A DNA stretch of 64,000 nt from Pseudomonas sp. FP2309 (GTDB taxonomy: Bacteria > Pseudomonadota > Gammaproteobacteria > Pseudomonadales > Pseudomonadaceae), in the NCBI RefSeq assembly GCF_030687575.1, contig NZ_CP117439.1:4393501-4457500 (forward strand), written 5' to 3'. The notes under the pieces were generated by a model. It was not told the origin of the DNA. It ran no database searches and saw nothing but the letters and a program-made list of their open reading frames with translations. Of the stretch, positions 38,034 through 48,758 are shown one piece after another (position 1 is the first letter of the stretch; each line of letters starts with the position of its first letter). Position numbers and translations under genes: made by a program.

Positions 38034-39103
38034 AAGGCTAGATCCTCAGGTGTGAATGTCATCTTGAATGAACGATAGGGAGCGAAGTCGCTTGGTTTCA
38101 TTCCCTGCATCTCGGTCAACCGGCCAATATTCTTGACCGCGGCAACCGCCGAACTGTCGAACGAACCGTCACCACTGGACTTGGCCACAGTAACCGAAGT
38201 CACCGTACCGTCCGGCAACATGCCGATCTGCAGCACTACTGTCATGCCTTTGCGTGCCGAAGGCGGACGGGTCCAACCCTCTGCTGCCCGCGCCCGAATC
38301 AAATCGTCGAAACTGCCCGCGACTTCATCGCCACGCTCATCGGCCAAGGCTTGCTGACGCTGCGGCGTGTCGGAGAGCAAATCTGCCAAGGCCTGGGCCT
38401 TTTTCTCTTCGGCGGATTTACGCGCTGCTTCCTGGGCCTTTTTCTTGGTGGCATCGGCGGCAGCTTTCTTCTTCGCGTCGTCGGCGATTTTCTTCTTCGC
38501 CTCGTCTGCTTCAGCTTTTTTCTTGGCGTCTTCGGCGGCTTTCTTCTTCGCGTCTTCGACGATCTTTTTCTTGGCTTCTTCAGCGGCCTTTTTCTTGGCC
38601 TCTTCTTCAGCTGCTTTTTTGGCTTCTTCTTCAGACTTCTTCTTGGCTATATCAGCCAATTGTTTCTCTTCGGCCTTTTTCGCTTCGGCAGCTTTCTCGG
38701 CTTTCTTGGCTTCATCAGCCTTTTTCGCCTCGTCGGCCTTCTTCGCTTCGTCAGCCTTTTTCGATTCCTCGGCCTTTTGAGCCGCCTCTTCTTTCTTTTG
38801 TTCCGCAGCAGCCTTCACCGCTTCCTGCTCGACCTTCTTCTGTTCCATCTGTTCGACTTCAGTCTGGCGCGCAGCCGACTTCTGGGCCTCACCCGCAATC
38901 TTCTGATTGGTCTGGGTGGTGGCCTGACTTTTCGATTTCAGCTGATACAGGGTCGCCTGCACGATCGGCTTGGCTGGCGGCAGGTCCGGGGTCATGGCAA
39001 AGCTGACGAACAGCATGCCAAAGACCAGGACGTGCAGGGCAATTGCCCAGACGCTAGGCCAGAAGTAGCTCTCCGAGGCGGACGGCTCTCGCTGTTGCTG
39101 CAT
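38030..39103 (-). CDS. tolA: Tol-Pal system protein TolA
   Basis: A 357-residue inner-membrane protein that spans the periplasm to Pal/TolB. Membrane helix at about 13-36; then a long Lys/Ala/Glu coiled coil (about 60-245), encoded by a strongly repetitive stretch (38400-38830); the C-terminal TolAIII domain from about 255 ends [11 protein letters not shown]. Minor length variation in the repeats is common between strains. Confidence 0.95.
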   Translation of the reverse strand: MQQQREPSASESYFWPSVWAIALHVLVFGMLFVSFAMTPDLPPAKPIVQATLYQLKSKSQATTQTNQKIAGEAQKSAARQTEVEQMEQKKVEQEAVKAAAEQKKEEAAQKAEESKKADEAKKADEAKKADEAKKAEKAAEAKKAEEKQLADIAKKKSEEEAKKAAEEEAKKKAAEEAKKKIVEDAKKKAAEDAKKKAEADEAKKKIADDAKKKAAADATKKKAQEAARKSAEEKKAQALADLLSDTPQRQQALADERGDEVAGSFDDLIRARAAEGWTRPPSARKGMTVVLQIGMLPDGTVTSVTVAKSSGDGSFDSSAVAAVKNIGRLTEMQGMKPSDFAPYRSFKMTFTPEDLAL

Positions 39104-39564
39104 CAGGGCGCCTCGGTGATCAAGCCAACGTTACCGACGCCGGCCTTCTGCAGCCCGCCCATGGCGCCCATGACGGAGCCGTAGTCGACCGACTTGTCGC
39201 CGCGGATGAACACCTGGGTATGCTTGCCGCCTTCGTTGCCGGAACGAATGATCTTGGTCACCGCGTCGGTCATCGCCGGCAGGGTCAGGGCCTTGTCCTG
39301 CTGCTTCTGGGTATCGACTTCGCTGCCAAGGTTCCAGTAGTAGGTCTTGTCAGCCTTGATCGAAATGGTCAGCACCTGGGTGTTGTTGTCCTGAGGCAAG
39401 GCTTCGCTGGAAACCTTGGGCAGATCAACCTTCACACCCTGGTTGAGCATCGGCGCGGTCACCATGAAGATCACCAGCAGCACCAGCATCACGTCGATGT
39501 AAGGCACTACGTTCATCTCGGCGACCGGCTTGCGCTTGGTTCGAGCTCGAGTGATTAAAGCCAT
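39103..39564 (-). CDS. tolR: Tol-Pal system protein TolR
   Basis: A 153-residue ExbD/TolR-family protein; with TolQ it forms the proton channel that energises TolA. The single membrane helix (about 22-40, PYIDVMLVLLVIFMVTAPML) has the essential Asp24. Periplasmic domain follows. It shares one base with tolA and comes 14 bases after tolQ. Confidence 0.95.
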   Translation of the reverse strand: MALITRARTKRKPVAEMNVVPYIDVMLVLLVIFMVTAPMLNQGVKVDLPKVSSEALPQDNNTQVLTISIKADKTYYWNLGSEVDTQKQQDKALTLPAMTDAVTKIIRSGNEGGKHTQVFIRGDKSVDYGSVMGAMGGLQKAGVGNVGLITEAP

Positions 39565-39578
39565 CGGGGAGTACCTGC

Positions 39579-40274
39579 TTATTCTTCGCTGGTGTGCACT
39601 TTACGGTGCAGGATCGCCTGGAATTCATCGGCGAAGGTGTAGTAACGGCCAATCAGGTTTTCGCCGCGCGCGGCAAAACGGTTGTAGGCAATAACAGCCG
39701 GGATCGCGGCGAACAGGCCGATCGCGGTGGCGATCAGGGCTTCGGCGATACCTGGGGCCACGGTGGCCAGGGTGGCTTGCTGAGCCTGGGCCAGGCCGCG
39801 GAAAGAGTTCATGATGCCCCACACGGTACCGAACAGGCCGATGTACGGGCTGACGGAACCTACGGTGGCGAGGAACGGCAGGCTCTGCTCCAGTTTCTCT
39901 TCTTCGCGGGAAATGGCCACGCGCATGGCACGGGCGACGCCTTCCATCACCGCTTCCGGATCAACACCCGGTTGCTGGCGCAGGCGCGAAAATTCCTTGA
40001 AACCGGCACGGAAGATCTGCTCGACGCCCGAATCCGGGTCGGGGTTGCTGCCGGCCTGGCGATACAGCTTGGACAGGTCGATACCCGACCAGAAGCGCTC
40101 TTCAAAGCTCTCCAGGGCACGTCGACCGGCACGCAGCAGGTTGCTGCGCTGAAAAATCATGACCCAAGAGGTAACCGATGCGGCTACCAGGATCAGCATG
40201 ACCAGTTGAACCACAACACTGGCATTGCTGACCAGGCTCCACATGGAGGAATGGTCGACGACGGTAGGTTCCAC
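39579..40274 (-). CDS. tolQ: Tol-Pal system protein TolQ
   Basis: A 231-residue MotA/TolQ/ExbB proton-channel protein. Three membrane helices (about 15-37, 132-152, 172-195) with the family's YIGLFGTVWGIMNSFRGL and IPAVIAYN motifs. It starts with GTG preceded by AGGAG. It lies one base after ybgC. Confidence 0.95.
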   Translation of the reverse strand: MEPTVVDHSSMWSLVSNASVVVQLVMLILVAASVTSWVMIFQRSNLLRAGRRALESFEERFWSGIDLSKLYRQAGSNPDPDSGVEQIFRAGFKEFSRLRQQPGVDPEAVMEGVARAMRVAISREEEKLEQSLPFLATVGSVSPYIGLFGTVWGIMNSFRGLAQAQQATLATVAPGIAEALIATAIGLFAAIPAVIAYNRFAARGENLIGRYYTFADEFQAILHRKVHTSEE

Positions 40275-40275
40275 G

Positions 40276-40731
40276 CTAAATCTCCTGCTTTGATTGTTTA
40301 CCCGCGCCGCTCACGGCGGCAAAGGCCGCACGTAGAGTTTCGGGAATGGCCCGAGGTTTCAAACTGTTGGTGCGCACACACGCCACCAGGAACTGCCCCT
40401 CACAGAGCAGCGTTGCATCCGTTGCCCGCCTGACCTGCTGCTTGAAACGCAGGCTGGCACGGTTCAATTCGATTACTTCAGCGCTGACCAGCAGCTCGTC
40501 GTCCAATCGCGCCGGTGCGTGGTAACGCGCCTCGCTGGAGTGCACGACGAATAACAGGTCCTCCCCTGCCAGCTGGGATTGGGCAAAGCCCAGCTCCCGT
40601 AGCCGCTCGGTTCGAGCCCGCTCCATAAACTTGAGGTAATTGACGTAATACACGATGCCGCCGGCATCGGTGTCCTCGTAATAAACGCGACAGCGATGTG
40701 CGAACGACTGTTCCCCGTTTTGCGCGCGCAT
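40276..40731 (-). CDS. ybgC: Acyl-CoA thioesterase YbgC
   Basis: A 151-residue hotdog-fold thioesterase that hydrolyses short-chain acyl-CoA and is linked to the Tol system. The active-site signature [28 protein letters not shown] (about residues 14-41) contains the catalytic Asp. First gene of the tol-pal operon (ybgC-tolQRAB-pal-cpoB). Confidence 0.94.
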   Translation of the reverse strand: MRAQNGEQSFAHRCRVYYEDTDAGGIVYYVNYLKFMERARTERLRELGFAQSQLAGEDLLFVVHSSEARYHAPARLDDELLVSAEVIELNRASLRFKQQVRRATDATLLCEGQFLVACVRTNSLKPRAIPETLRAAFAAVSGAGKQSKQEI

Positions 40732-40870
40732 ACTCTAGTGCTTACTCCTGAGGTTGCCAATCCGGCTGGGCAACTGTTTTTGCATTCTCGAAGACATTTC
40801 CTACGACTGAATGACGACGCCAGACACTGGGACAGCACAAACCTCGAATAAATCGACCCACATAGCCTTT

Positions 40871-41929
40871 TTAATCGTCAACCGCATCGAGAAATTCGTC
40901 TACCACAGGCATCTCACCCAATCGTGACGGAATGTTTAAGCCAAAGTGCAGGTAGGCGTGGCGCGTCACCACCCGCCCCCTGGGCGTACGCATGATGTAG
41001 CCCTGCTGGATCAGGTACGGCTCCAGCACGTCCTCAATGGTATGGCGCTCCTCGCTGATGGCCGCAGCCAGGCTGTCGACCCCTACCGGGCCGCCGTCAA
41101 ACTTCTCGATCATGGTCAAGAGCAGACGCCGGTCCTGGTGATCAAACCCATGCTCATCCACGTCCAGCAGGTTCAAGGCCAGGTCGGCCACAGCCTTGGT
41201 GATGTGGCCCTTGGCGCGTACTTCGGCAAAATCACGCACGCGGCGCAGCAAACGGTTGGCGATTCGAGGTGTGCCACGGGCTCGGCGCGCGATTTCAAAG
41301 GCGCCTTCCGGGTCCAGCGGTAAACCGAGAATGCTGGCCGAACGGCTGACGATGGTCGCCAGGTCTGCAGTGCTATAGAACTCTAGACGTTGAACGATAC
41401 CGAAACGGTCTCGAAGCGGATTGGTCAGCATGCCGGCACGGGTGGTCGCCCCCACCAGGGTGAACGGTGGCAGGTCGAGCTTGATCGAACGAGCCGCAGG
41501 GCCCTCGCCAATCATGATATCGAGCTGAAAGTCCTCCATGGCCGGGTACAGCACCTCCTCGACGATCGGCGATAGCCGGTGAATCTCGTCGATAAACAGC
41601 ACGTCATGGGGCTCAAGGTTGGTCAGCAGCGCCGCCAGATCACCCGGACGCTCCAGCACCGGGCCGGAGGTGGATTTGATCGATACGCCCATTTCCTGGG
41701 CAATGATGTTGGCCAGCGTAGTTTTACCCAACCCCGGCGGGCCGAAGATCAGCGTGTGGTCAAGCGACTCACTGCGCCCGCGTGCGGCCTGGATGAACAG
41801 CTCCATTTGCTCGCGCACGGTGGGCTGGCCGATGTAGTCGGCCAGGCTCAGGGGGCGAATGGCACGGTCCTGGACTTCTTCACGGTCGCGCGGGCCGGTG
41901 GCCGCGATCAGACGATCAGCTTCAATCAC
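40871..41929 (-). CDS. ruvB: Holliday junction helicase subunit RuvB
   Basis: A 352-residue AAA+ ring motor that drives branch migration. Walker [12 protein letters not shown], Walker [10 protein letters not shown], sensor GATTRAGML and C-terminal winged helix ([19 protein letters not shown]). Its start abuts the ruvA stop. In E. coli ruvAB is SOS controlled; no clear LexA box was found here. Confidence 0.96.
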   Translation of the reverse strand: MIEADRLIAATGPRDREEVQDRAIRPLSLADYIGQPTVREQMELFIQAARGRSESLDHTLIFGPPGLGKTTLANIIAQEMGVSIKSTSGPVLERPGDLAALLTNLEPHDVLFIDEIHRLSPIVEEVLYPAMEDFQLDIMIGEGPAARSIKLDLPPFTLVGATTRAGMLTNPLRDRFGIVQRLEFYSTADLATIVSRSASILGLPLDPEGAFEIARRARGTPRIANRLLRRVRDFAEVRAKGHITKAVADLALNLLDVDEHGFDHQDRRLLLTMIEKFDGGPVGVDSLAAAISEERHTIEDVLEPYLIQQGYIMRTPRGRVVTRHAYLHFGLNIPSRLGEMPVVDEFLDAVDD

Positions 41930-42541
41930 TTAAATCATTCCCTTCAGGGCTCGGCGGATCATGTCTTCACTGCTCAGGTTCTTGTCCTTGATGGCCGACA
42001 CGGCCTTACTGGCTTCCTGCGGCTTGTAGCCCAGGGAAATCAGCGCGCTGACCGCATCGCTCTCGGCACTGGCCACCTGGCCTGGCGGCATATCCGGTTG
42101 GTTGGGCACCAGGGCAAACATGCTCGGCACAACCTCCCAGGCCTTGAAGCGGTCCTTGAGCTCCACCAACAAGCGCTCGGCGGTCTTCTTGCCGACCCCC
42201 GGCACCTTGGTCAGCGCCGAAGTGTCCTGGGCCGAGACGGCACGCACCAATTCGTCCACTTCCAGGCTCGACATCAATGCCAGGGCCAGTTTGGGGCCTA
42301 CGCCGTTGAGGCGGATCAGCTCGCGGAAGAAGTCGCGGTCGCGCTTGCCAATGAAACCATAGAGCAATTGCGCGTCTTCGCGTACCACCAAATGGGTGTG
42401 CAAGGTCAGCGGCTCGCCTACGGACGGCAGGCGATACAGGGTGGTCATGGGCACTTCCAGCTCATACCCCAACCCATTGACATCCAGAATCAGGTGCGGC
42501 GGCTGTTTCTCAGCCAGGGTGCCGCGCAAGCGTCCAATCAC
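41930..42541 (-). CDS. ruvA: Holliday junction helicase subunit RuvA
   Basis: A 203-residue junction-binding protein that loads RuvB. OB-fold N-terminus [31 protein letters not shown], tandem HhH motifs ([14 protein letters not shown] and [19 protein letters not shown]) and the C-terminal domain that binds RuvB ([19 protein letters not shown]). Confidence 0.96.
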   Translation of the reverse strand: MIGRLRGTLAEKQPPHLILDVNGLGYELEVPMTTLYRLPSVGEPLTLHTHLVVREDAQLLYGFIGKRDRDFFRELIRLNGVGPKLALALMSSLEVDELVRAVSAQDTSALTKVPGVGKKTAERLLVELKDRFKAWEVVPSMFALVPNQPDMPPGQVASAESDAVSALISLGYKPQEASKAVSAIKDKNLSSEDMIRRALKGMI

Positions 42542-42609
42542 GGTTCAGATCCTTAAAGCGTAGGGGTCAGATCAAGGCCTGACCGCAAAATTCGATTGCG
42601 CTGATGCTA

Positions 42610-43134
42610 TCAGAGACGCAGGCGTCCGCCACGACTGCGTGCAGTGCCCAAGCCATGAGGCAGCAGGCTGGAACGGGTGTGCGCATGGCAAATGGCGATA
42701 GCCAGGGCGTCGGAGGCATCGATCTGCGGTTTTGAAGTGAGCTTGAGCATGTGCATGACCATCATCTGCACCTGCTCTTTATTGGCGGCACCGGTGCCGA
42801 CCACGGCCTGCTTGACCTGGGTCGCGGTGTACTCGGCGATTTCCATGCCCTCCTCGGCGCCTGCAACGATCGCGGCGCCACGGGCCTGGCCCAACTTCAA
42901 GGCCGAATCGGCGTTTTTCGCCATGAATACTTTTTCGATGCCCATGGTCACCGGGCCGTAGGTCTGGATCACTTCACGCACGCCGCGGTAGACAATCTGC
43001 AAGCGCTCGGCCAGCTCACCCGCCCCCGTGCGAATACACCCCGAGGCGACGTAAACACAGCCACGCGGGGTGTGTTGCACCACGCCAAAACCGGTGATGC
43101 GCGAACCGGGGTCGATACCTAGGATTAAAGTCAT
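42610..43134 (-). CDS. ruvC: Holliday junction resolvase RuvC
   Basis: A 174-residue endonuclease that cuts Holliday junctions. Catalytic Asp7 in [14 protein letters not shown], Glu in [22 protein letters not shown], and the Asp-rich C-terminal [13 protein letters not shown]. The ATG at 43134 just before LILGIDPG gives the standard length; longer reading frames add non-homologous residues. Confidence 0.96.
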   Translation of the reverse strand: MTLILGIDPGSRITGFGVVQHTPRGCVYVASGCIRTGAGELAERLQIVYRGVREVIQTYGPVTMGIEKVFMAKNADSALKLGQARGAAIVAGAEEGMEIAEYTATQVKQAVVGTGAANKEQVQMMVMHMLKLTSKPQIDASDALAIAICHAHTRSSLLPHGLGTARSRGGRLRL

Positions 43135-43183
43135 AACGCCTGCGGGTTGGATAAACACATTTGTTGATACACCAACGTTCAAA

Positions 43184-43278
43184 TGCGGGAGAGGGCTTGC
43201 CTCCGATAACGGCGGTTCAGTCGATTTATAAGTCACTGACACACCGTCATCGGGGGCAAGCCCCCTCGCGCATTTGGA
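43184..43278. repeat. Paired REP elements between ruvC and yebC
   Basis: Left unit GCGGGAGAGGGCTTGCCTCCG (as separate short palindrome) and right unit CATCGGGGGCAAGCCCCCTCG, in inverted orientation about 45 bases apart, typical of a Pseudomonas paired-REP (BIME-like) element. They separate the RuvCAB mRNA from yebC. Confidence 0.7.
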
Positions 43279-43291
43279 TCTACATCATTCT

Positions 43292-44038
43292 TCAGCCTAG
43301 CTGTTCGGCCACGGATTCCGGGATGTCGGCGTTCGAATACACGTTCTGCACATCGTCCAGGTCTTCGAGCATGTCCAGCATCTTCAGCACCTTCTGCGCA
43401 CCCTCCAGGTCCAGTTCGGCACTGGTGGTCGGCAGCATCACGATTTCCGCGTCGGTGCCCTTGAACCCCGCCGCCTCCAGCGCATTACGCACGGCGTAGA
43501 AACTGGCGAAGGAGGTGAACACGTCGATGGAGCCGTCTTCGTTGGTTACCACGTCGTCGGCATCCGCCTCCATGGCCGCTTCCATCAGCGCATCTTCGTC
43601 CGTGCCCGGCGCAAAGGTAATCTGGCCCTTGCGCTCGAACAGGTAGGCCACGGAACCGTCAGTGCCCAGGTTACCGCCGCATTTGCTGAACGCATGGCGC
43701 ACAGCGGCCGCAGTGCGGTTGCGGTTATCGGTCATGCACTCGACCATCACCGCCACGCCGCCGGGGCCGTAGCCTTCGTAGGTCAACTCGACCATGTCGT
43801 CGGTGTCGGCCGCGCCGGCACCGCGGGCCACCGCACGGTCGATGATGTCGCGGCTCATGTTGGCGCCGAGGGCCTTGTCCAGTGCCAGGCGCAAACGTGG
43901 GTTGGAGCCGGGGTCACCACCTCCCTGGCGGGCGGCGACGGTCAGCTCGCGGATCCACTTGGTGAAAATCTTGCCTTTCTTGGCATCCTGTCGCTCTTTG
44001 CGGTGCTTGATGTTCGCCCACTTGGAATGGCCAGCCAT
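43292..44038 (-). CDS. yebC: YebC/PmpR family protein
   Basis: A 248-residue YebC (TACO1-like) protein: [27 protein letters not shown] at the N-terminus, then the alpha/beta domains with [25 protein letters not shown]. In P. aeruginosa the same-position orthologue PmpR lowers expression of pqsR and the quinolone signal; the wider family is linked to translation of difficult sequences. Whether a PQS target exists here is unknown. Confidence 0.92.
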   Translation of the reverse strand: MAGHSKWANIKHRKERQDAKKGKIFTKWIRELTVAARQGGGDPGSNPRLRLALDKALGANMSRDIIDRAVARGAGAADTDDMVELTYEGYGPGGVAVMVECMTDNRNRTAAAVRHAFSKCGGNLGTDGSVAYLFERKGQITFAPGTDEDALMEAAMEADADDVVTNEDGSIDVFTSFASFYAVRNALEAAGFKGTDAEIVMLPTTSAELDLEGAQKVLKMLDMLEDLDDVQNVYSNADIPESVAEQLG

Positions 44039-44107
44039 AACACAACTCCGAAAATTCTCTAGAAACCTTGGTCAACTCCGCCCTCGGCGGAATGTAGCGC
44101 TTTAACG

Positions 44108-44138
44108 CAAAGGCGCATCCGAAGATGCGCCTTTTTGA
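44108..44138. terminator. Hairpin between aspS and yebC
   Basis: AAAGGCGCATC-CGAA-GATGCGCCTTTTT; a good T-run on the plus strand and only TTT on the minus strand, so a weak terminator for aspS. Confidence 0.65.
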
Positions 44139-44174
44139 CTGCCTGAAACTCTATCGCGCTTTCACGCAGCAGCC

Positions 44175-45950
44175 TTACTCAGCTTTTGGTGTCTCGCGCA
44201 GGCGAATATGAAGCTCGCGCAGCGCCTTGGCGTCCACCACACCGGGTGCCTGCGTCATCACGTCCGCAGCACTCTGGGTTTTCGGGAAGGCGATCACTTC
44301 GCGGATCGACTGGGCGCCGGTCATCAGCATCACCAGACGGTCCAGGCCGAAGGCCAGGCCACCGTGCGGCGGCGCGCCGTATTTGAGGGCGTCGAGCAGG
44401 AAGCCGAATTTCTCTTCCTGTTCCGCTTCGTTGATGCCCAGCAGGCGGAACACCGCTTGCTGCATCTCTTTGCGGTGGATACGGATCGAACCGCCACCCA
44501 GTTCGGTGCCGTTGAGCACCATGTCGTAGGCACGGGACAGCGCGCCTGCAGGGTTGGCTTCCAACTCCGCAGGGGAGCACTTCGGCGCGGTGAACGGGTG
44601 ATGCAAGGCGCTGAAGCTGCCGTCGTCGTTCTCTTCGAACATCGGGAAGTCAACGACCCACATCGGCGCCCATTCGCAGGTCAGCAGGCTCAGGTCGTGA
44701 CCGAGCTTGATACGCAGGGCACCCAGGGCTTCGCTGACGATTTTGGCTTTGTCGGCACCGAAGAACACGATGTCGCCATCGACCGCGCCGACGCGATCCA
44801 GGATCACGTTCAGGTTGGCTTCGGGGATGTTTTTCACGATCGGCGATTGCAGACCGTCAACACCGTTGGCGCGCTCGTTGACCTTGATGTACGCCAGGCC
44901 CTTGGCACCGTAGATGCCGACGAACTTGGTGTAATCGTCGATCTGCTTGCGCGGCATGCTCGCGCCGCCTGGCACACGCAGGGCGGCGATGCGGCATTTC
45001 GGGTCGTTGGCCGGGCCGCTGAACACCTTGAAGTCGACGTCCTTTAGCTGGTCGGCAACGTCCACCAGTTCCAGCGGGTTACGCAGGTCCGGCTTGTCGG
45101 AACCGTAGCGGCGCATGGCCTCTTCGAAGGTCATGTGCGGGAATTCGCCGAACTCCAGGTCCAGCACTTCCTTGAACAGGTTGCGAATCATTTGCTCGGT
45201 CAGGCCCATGATCTCTTTTTCATCGAGGAAACTGGTCTCGATGTCGATCTGGGTGAATTCCGGTTGACGGTCAGCACGCAGGTCTTCGTCGCGGAAGCAT
45301 TTGGCGATCTGGTAGTAACGGTCGAAGCCGGCCACCATCAGCAGTTGCTTGAACAACTGCGGCGATTGCGGCAGCGCGAAGAACGAACCGGCGTGGGTAC
45401 GGCTCGGCACCAGGTAGTCACGCGCGCCTTCCGGGGTGGCCCGGGTCAGGATCGGCGTTTCTACGTCAAGGAAGCCATTCTCGTCGAGGAAACGGCGGAT
45501 GCTGGTGGTCATGCGCGAACGCAGACGCAGTTTCTCGGCCATTTCCGGACGACGCAGGTCCAGGAAGCGGTAGCGCAGACGGGTTTCTTCGCCGACGTCG
45601 GAGTATTCGTTGAGTGGGAACGGCGGGGTTTCCGACTCGTTCAGCACTTCCAGCTCATAGCCCAGCACTTCGATACCGCCGGAGGCCATGTTCTTGTTCA
45701 CGGCACCAGCCGGACGCAGGCGAACCTTGCCGGTGATCTTCACGACGTACTCGCTGCGCACACGATCGGCGGCGGCGAAGCTTTCGGCACGGTCCGGATC
45801 GAACACCACCTGGGCCAGACCATCACGATCACGGATATCGAGGAAGATCACCCCGCCGTGGTCGCGGCGACGGTGAACCCATCCGCAAAGGGTAATTTCC
45901 TGACCTTCCAGGGTCTCGTTCAGTTGGCCGCAATAGTGGCTGCGCATCAT
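44175..45950 (-). CDS. aspS: Aspartyl-tRNA synthetase
   Basis: A 591-residue class II synthetase of the bacterial type: OB-fold anticodon domain (about 1-105), catalytic core with motif 2 [24 protein letters not shown] (about 217-240), inserted GAD domain (about 300-420), and motif 3 [27 protein letters not shown] near the C-terminus. Pseudomonas AspRS is known to be non-discriminating and also charges tRNA-Asn for later amidation; that follows from family knowledge. Confidence 0.97.
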   Translation of the reverse strand: MMRSHYCGQLNETLEGQEITLCGWVHRRRDHGGVIFLDIRDRDGLAQVVFDPDRAESFAAADRVRSEYVVKITGKVRLRPAGAVNKNMASGGIEVLGYELEVLNESETPPFPLNEYSDVGEETRLRYRFLDLRRPEMAEKLRLRSRMTTSIRRFLDENGFLDVETPILTRATPEGARDYLVPSRTHAGSFFALPQSPQLFKQLLMVAGFDRYYQIAKCFRDEDLRADRQPEFTQIDIETSFLDEKEIMGLTEQMIRNLFKEVLDLEFGEFPHMTFEEAMRRYGSDKPDLRNPLELVDVADQLKDVDFKVFSGPANDPKCRIAALRVPGGASMPRKQIDDYTKFVGIYGAKGLAYIKVNERANGVDGLQSPIVKNIPEANLNVILDRVGAVDGDIVFFGADKAKIVSEALGALRIKLGHDLSLLTCEWAPMWVVDFPMFEENDDGSFSALHHPFTAPKCSPAELEANPAGALSRAYDMVLNGTELGGGSIRIHRKEMQQAVFRLLGINEAEQEEKFGFLLDALKYGAPPHGGLAFGLDRLVMLMTGAQSIREVIAFPKTQSAADVMTQAPGVVDAKALRELHIRLRETPKAE

Positions 45951-46058
45951 GGTCGTGGTTTCACTTCTCGTAATTCGTAATTCGGTGGCAGGCGTGCCTC
46001 GTCACCGTACAGTTAAGCAGGGGACGGATAATGCAGGAGCCGGCGCGTAGAGTTCAAC

Positions 46059-46280
46059 TCAGTCTGCTTTGTCGCCGCCCGCCAGATTCTTCTTGGCGCC
46101 GGTCTTGAAGTCGGTTTCGTACCAGCCACCGCCGCTCAGGCGGAAGCCCGGCATGGACAACATCTTCTTGAGCTCAGGGGCCTGGCAGGCCGGGCAATCG
46201 ACCAGCGGTGCTGCGCTGATCTTCTGGATGGCTTCCAACTGATGACCACAGGAAGCGCATTGATAGTCGTACATGGGCAT
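46059..46280 (-). CDS. FmdB-type zinc ribbon protein
   Basis: A 73-residue putative regulatory protein. Two CxxC knuckles, CASCGH (8-13) and CPACQ (34-38), form a zinc ribbon; the tail is polar (FKTGAKKNLAGGDKAD). MPMYDYQCASCG is the family start. It precedes aspS on the same strand, 108 bases upstream, as in other pseudomonads. Confidence 0.9.
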   Translation of the reverse strand: MPMYDYQCASCGHQLEAIQKISAAPLVDCPACQAPELKKMLSMPGFRLSGGGWYETDFKTGAKKNLAGGDKAD

Positions 46281-46450
46281 GGCGATGTCTCGGCGATCAG
46301 ATCGTTACTGCGCCACGCCTGCCTCAGAGGCAAAGCCCCGGCATGCGTAGCAAAGCGCGGGATTATATCTGGTAAATCGAGGCAGCGCAGCCGGCTTTCT
46401 ACCCGGAGCCTCGCCCGCCAGGGCGACGGACCGACTCCGGCACCATAGGT

Positions 46451-46765
46451 TTACTCCGGGTTTAAAGGAGCGACATGGTCCTTGAGCAGATGAACCACGC
46501 ACACCACCCTGACCAGACCACTGAAGTTCTTCACACCGCCATAGCGCAAATGCACTTCCCGATCCACGTAGGACAGCAACGCACTGACAGAACAGGCGTT
46601 GATCCGGGCTATTTCAGCCAGGATATTCCAATAGACTTGTTCAAGCCGCAGGCACGTAGAAAACCCATTGAGCCTGACCGATCGGGACAACGGCCTGGCC
46701 AGCCCCATGTCGAACCCTTTGGCAAAGGGGTCGACCTTTACTTTATGAAAACCACAATTTTCCAT
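46451..46765 (-). CDS. Ribbon-helix-helix domain protein
   Basis: A 104-residue protein whose residues 30-92 match the ribbon-helix-helix family found in small DNA-binding and sulfotransferase-annotated proteins: SVRLNGFSTCLRLEQVYWNILAEIARINACSVSALLSYVDREV. Internal GGAG ribosome binding site selects the ATG at 46765 rather than longer readings. It may repress its neighbours. Confidence in exact function is low. Confidence 0.75.
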   Translation of the reverse strand: MENCGFHKVKVDPFAKGFDMGLARPLSRSVRLNGFSTCLRLEQVYWNILAEIARINACSVSALLSYVDREVHLRYGGVKNFSGLVRVVCVVHLLKDHVAPLNPE

Positions 46766-46975
46766 CGCTCCATTACCCACTCCGCGTGACATACACCTGA
46801 CACTCCATTGCCAAACACTGACCCATGGGTTGCTCCCATTGGGCGATGGCTCTATGGAACAGCAGGGAGACAGGCGGCAGCCAGAAGACGCGGAGTCGAT
46901 AGTTGTAGGACAACGCCAGGAAGTGCGCAGAAACAAAGCGAATGGCGCCAGGCCGGCGCCACTCAGGTTCAAGAC

Positions 46976-47449
46976 TTACTGATTTTCGAGCAGGGAACGC
47001 AGCATCCATGCGGTTTTTTCGTGCACTTGCATGCGCTGGGTCAGCAGATCCGCAGTGGGCTCATCGCTGACTTTGTCGAGCAATGGAAAAATGCCGCGCG
47101 CGGTCCGCGTCACCGCTTCCTGGCCCGCCACCAATTGCTTGATCATCTCCTCCGCACTCGGCACCCCCTCCTCCTCCTTGATAGAAGAAAGGCGAGCGTA
47201 AATCGAATAGGCACCCGGTGCCGGGAACCCGAGGGCGCGGATACGCTCGGCAATAGAGTCCACCGCCAGCGCCAGTTCGTTGTACTGCTCCTCGAACATC
47301 AGGTGCAGCGTACGAAACATGGGGCCCGTGACGTTCCAATGGAAGTTGTGGGTCTTCAGGTACAGTACATAGGTATCGGAGAGCAGTCGTGAAAGCCCGT
47401 CGACGATGGATTTACGATCTGCTTCGCTGATACCGATATCGATTGCCAT
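46976..47449 (-). CDS. Dps-like DNA protection protein (ferritin fold)
   Basis: A 157-residue Dps/ferritin-like protein. The ferroxidase segment [45 protein letters not shown] (about 30-74) carries the His/Asp/Glu ligands that oxidise iron using peroxide. It differs from canonical Dps in having no Lys-rich N-terminal tail for DNA contact. AGGGG precedes the ATG at 47449. It is divergent from the membrane cold-shock gene. Confidence 0.92.
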   Translation of the reverse strand: MAIDIGISEADRKSIVDGLSRLLSDTYVLYLKTHNFHWNVTGPMFRTLHLMFEEQYNELALAVDSIAERIRALGFPAPGAYSIYARLSSIKEEEGVPSAEEMIKQLVAGQEAVTRTARGIFPLLDKVSDEPTADLLTQRMQVHEKTAWMLRSLLENQ

Positions 47450-47875
47450 GTTTATCCCCTTCAATTGACAAGCATTCATTGAGTCAGGTGCAGGACCACT
47501 CTAGCAAGAGAGCCGATGATGCGCAGCCCGACTCGTCATAGGTGCGGCAAATGGTCCCGGGTGTAACGTCTTCCTCAGCGACAGACAAATCTTGAACAAG
47601 GTAAGCATTTTTCTGTACCTCGACCCAAACCACCTGCGCATGTCTAGGACAGGCGTTTGGCGAAGAAATGCCAAAGGCACCGAAACGCCCGCAAATGCTT
47701 GATTTGAGTAGGCACGGCCTTTGCTGTTAAATAGGTAGCGTGTCGCCGCCGTTAATCTCCACGGCAAGCGGCATAGGCTGATCCCCGCGCACGTGCCCAA
47801 CGCCTCCCATTGTTCAGAAGCGAACCGTGCCAGTCAGCTCTTCCTTGTGATCCGTCTTAACGTGAGTTAATCAAA
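47450..47875. promoter_or_regulatory. Divergent region between Dps-like and membrane cold-shock genes
   Basis: A 426-base region with no gene. A candidate promoter for the rightward gene is TTGAGT (47704-47709), 17 bases, TTAAAT (47727-47732), which would give a leader of about 137 bases, in line with cold-shock genes. No clear OxyR or Fur site was recognised. Confidence 0.4.
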
Positions 47876-48478
47876 ATGTTGAAAATCGTCCACCTGCTAA
47901 CGGGCGTTGCAGCGTTGCTGCTGTCCTTTATCCCAAGCCTGCAGCCTGAAAGCCTGCCCTACCTGCAACAACACGATGCCTTGTACCTGGCCTTGTTCGG
48001 CCTTCTTAACCTGACGCTCGCCCCGGTAATCCCTTACTGGAACAAAGGCACCCGTCATCAACTGCAAAACCTGGTCAGCGCTCTGCTGGTACTGACCGTT
48101 GTCTTACAAACCCTCACCCTCCTGGCACCCATGCCTGAAGTCGGCGGCCACCCGGCCATCCTGCTCAGCCTGGTGATCGCTGTGGTCGCCATCGTTCTTC
48201 ACCTGGCCATCAGCTTCTACCGTTCGTCCCCGGCGGCCGCGTCGCAAAACTACGACATGACCAATCGGGATACCGGTACCGTCAAGTGGTTCAACACGTC
48301 CAAAGGCTTCGGCTTTATTTCCCGTGATTCGGGCGACGATATCTTCGTCCACTTCCGGGCCATTCGCGGCGAAGGCCATCGCGTCCTGGTGGAAGGCCAG
48401 CGCGTGGAGTTCTCCGTGATGAATCGCGACAAAGGCCTGCAAGCCGAAGACGTGATCGCTGCATTGCCGCGTCGCTGA
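47876..48478 (+). CDS. Membrane-anchored cold-shock domain protein
   Basis: A 200-residue protein with two parts. Residues 1-120 hold four hydrophobic segments (about 4-19, 36-54, 66-83 and 98-117), so the N-terminus is an inner-membrane domain. Residues 132-200 are a cold-shock domain with RNP1 KGFGFI and RNP2 DIFVHF; the same pattern as the free cold-shock protein at 28582. Tethering an RNA-binding domain to the membrane suggests a role in translation or RNA handling at the membrane or cold sensing (inference). Terminated by 48498-48537. Confidence 0.88.
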   Translation: MLKIVHLLTGVAALLLSFIPSLQPESLPYLQQHDALYLALFGLLNLTLAPVIPYWNKGTRHQLQNLVSALLVLTVVLQTLTLLAPMPEVGGHPAILLSLVIAVVAIVLHLAISFYRSSPAAASQNYDMTNRDTGTVKWFNTSKGFGFISRDSGDDIFVHFRAIRGEGHRVLVEGQRVEFSVMNRDKGLQAEDVIAALPRR

Positions 48479-48497
48479 CACCCGCGCTCGCAGCCAT

Positions 48498-48537
48498 AAA
48501 AAACCGCGATCCAGCCTTGCTGGGTCGCGGTTTTTTA
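48498..48537. terminator. Bidirectional intrinsic terminator
   Basis: AAAAACCGCGATCCAGC / GCTGGGTCGCGGTTTTTT with a 3-base loop, between two convergent genes. Confidence 0.9.
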
Positions 48538-48548
48538 TTGCACGCAGA

Positions 48549-48755
48549 TTAATAGTGAGGCGGCGGCGCCTCTTCTTCGGACGTTTCGAACTGCCCACCC
48601 ATTTCTTCCTGGCGCTTGAGCAATGCGGTCATCTGCAGTTGCAGGCGTTCAACCGCACGCTGCTGAGCGACCAGGATGTCATTGAGGGTCTCGATGGTGT
48701 CGTCCTGAAACGCCAGGCGGCTTTCCAGGTCGGTGACGCGGTCTTGCAGGTCCAT
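48549..48755 (-). CDS. slyX: SlyX family protein
   Basis: A 68-residue coiled-coil protein: [42 protein letters not shown] and the C-terminal PPHY of the family. Function unknown; in E. coli slyX is near slyD. Starts 3 bases after the HIT gene stop, so co-transcribed. Confidence 0.92.
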   Translation of the reverse strand: MDLQDRVTDLESRLAFQDDTIETLNDILVAQQRAVERLQLQMTALLKRQEEMGGQFETSEEEAPPPHY

Positions 48756-48758
48756 GAT

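Noticed and set aside
38400..38830. Repetitive DNA in the tolA region
   Set aside because: Encodes the Lys/Ala/Glu coiled coil of TolA; not a mobile repeat or CRISPR array.
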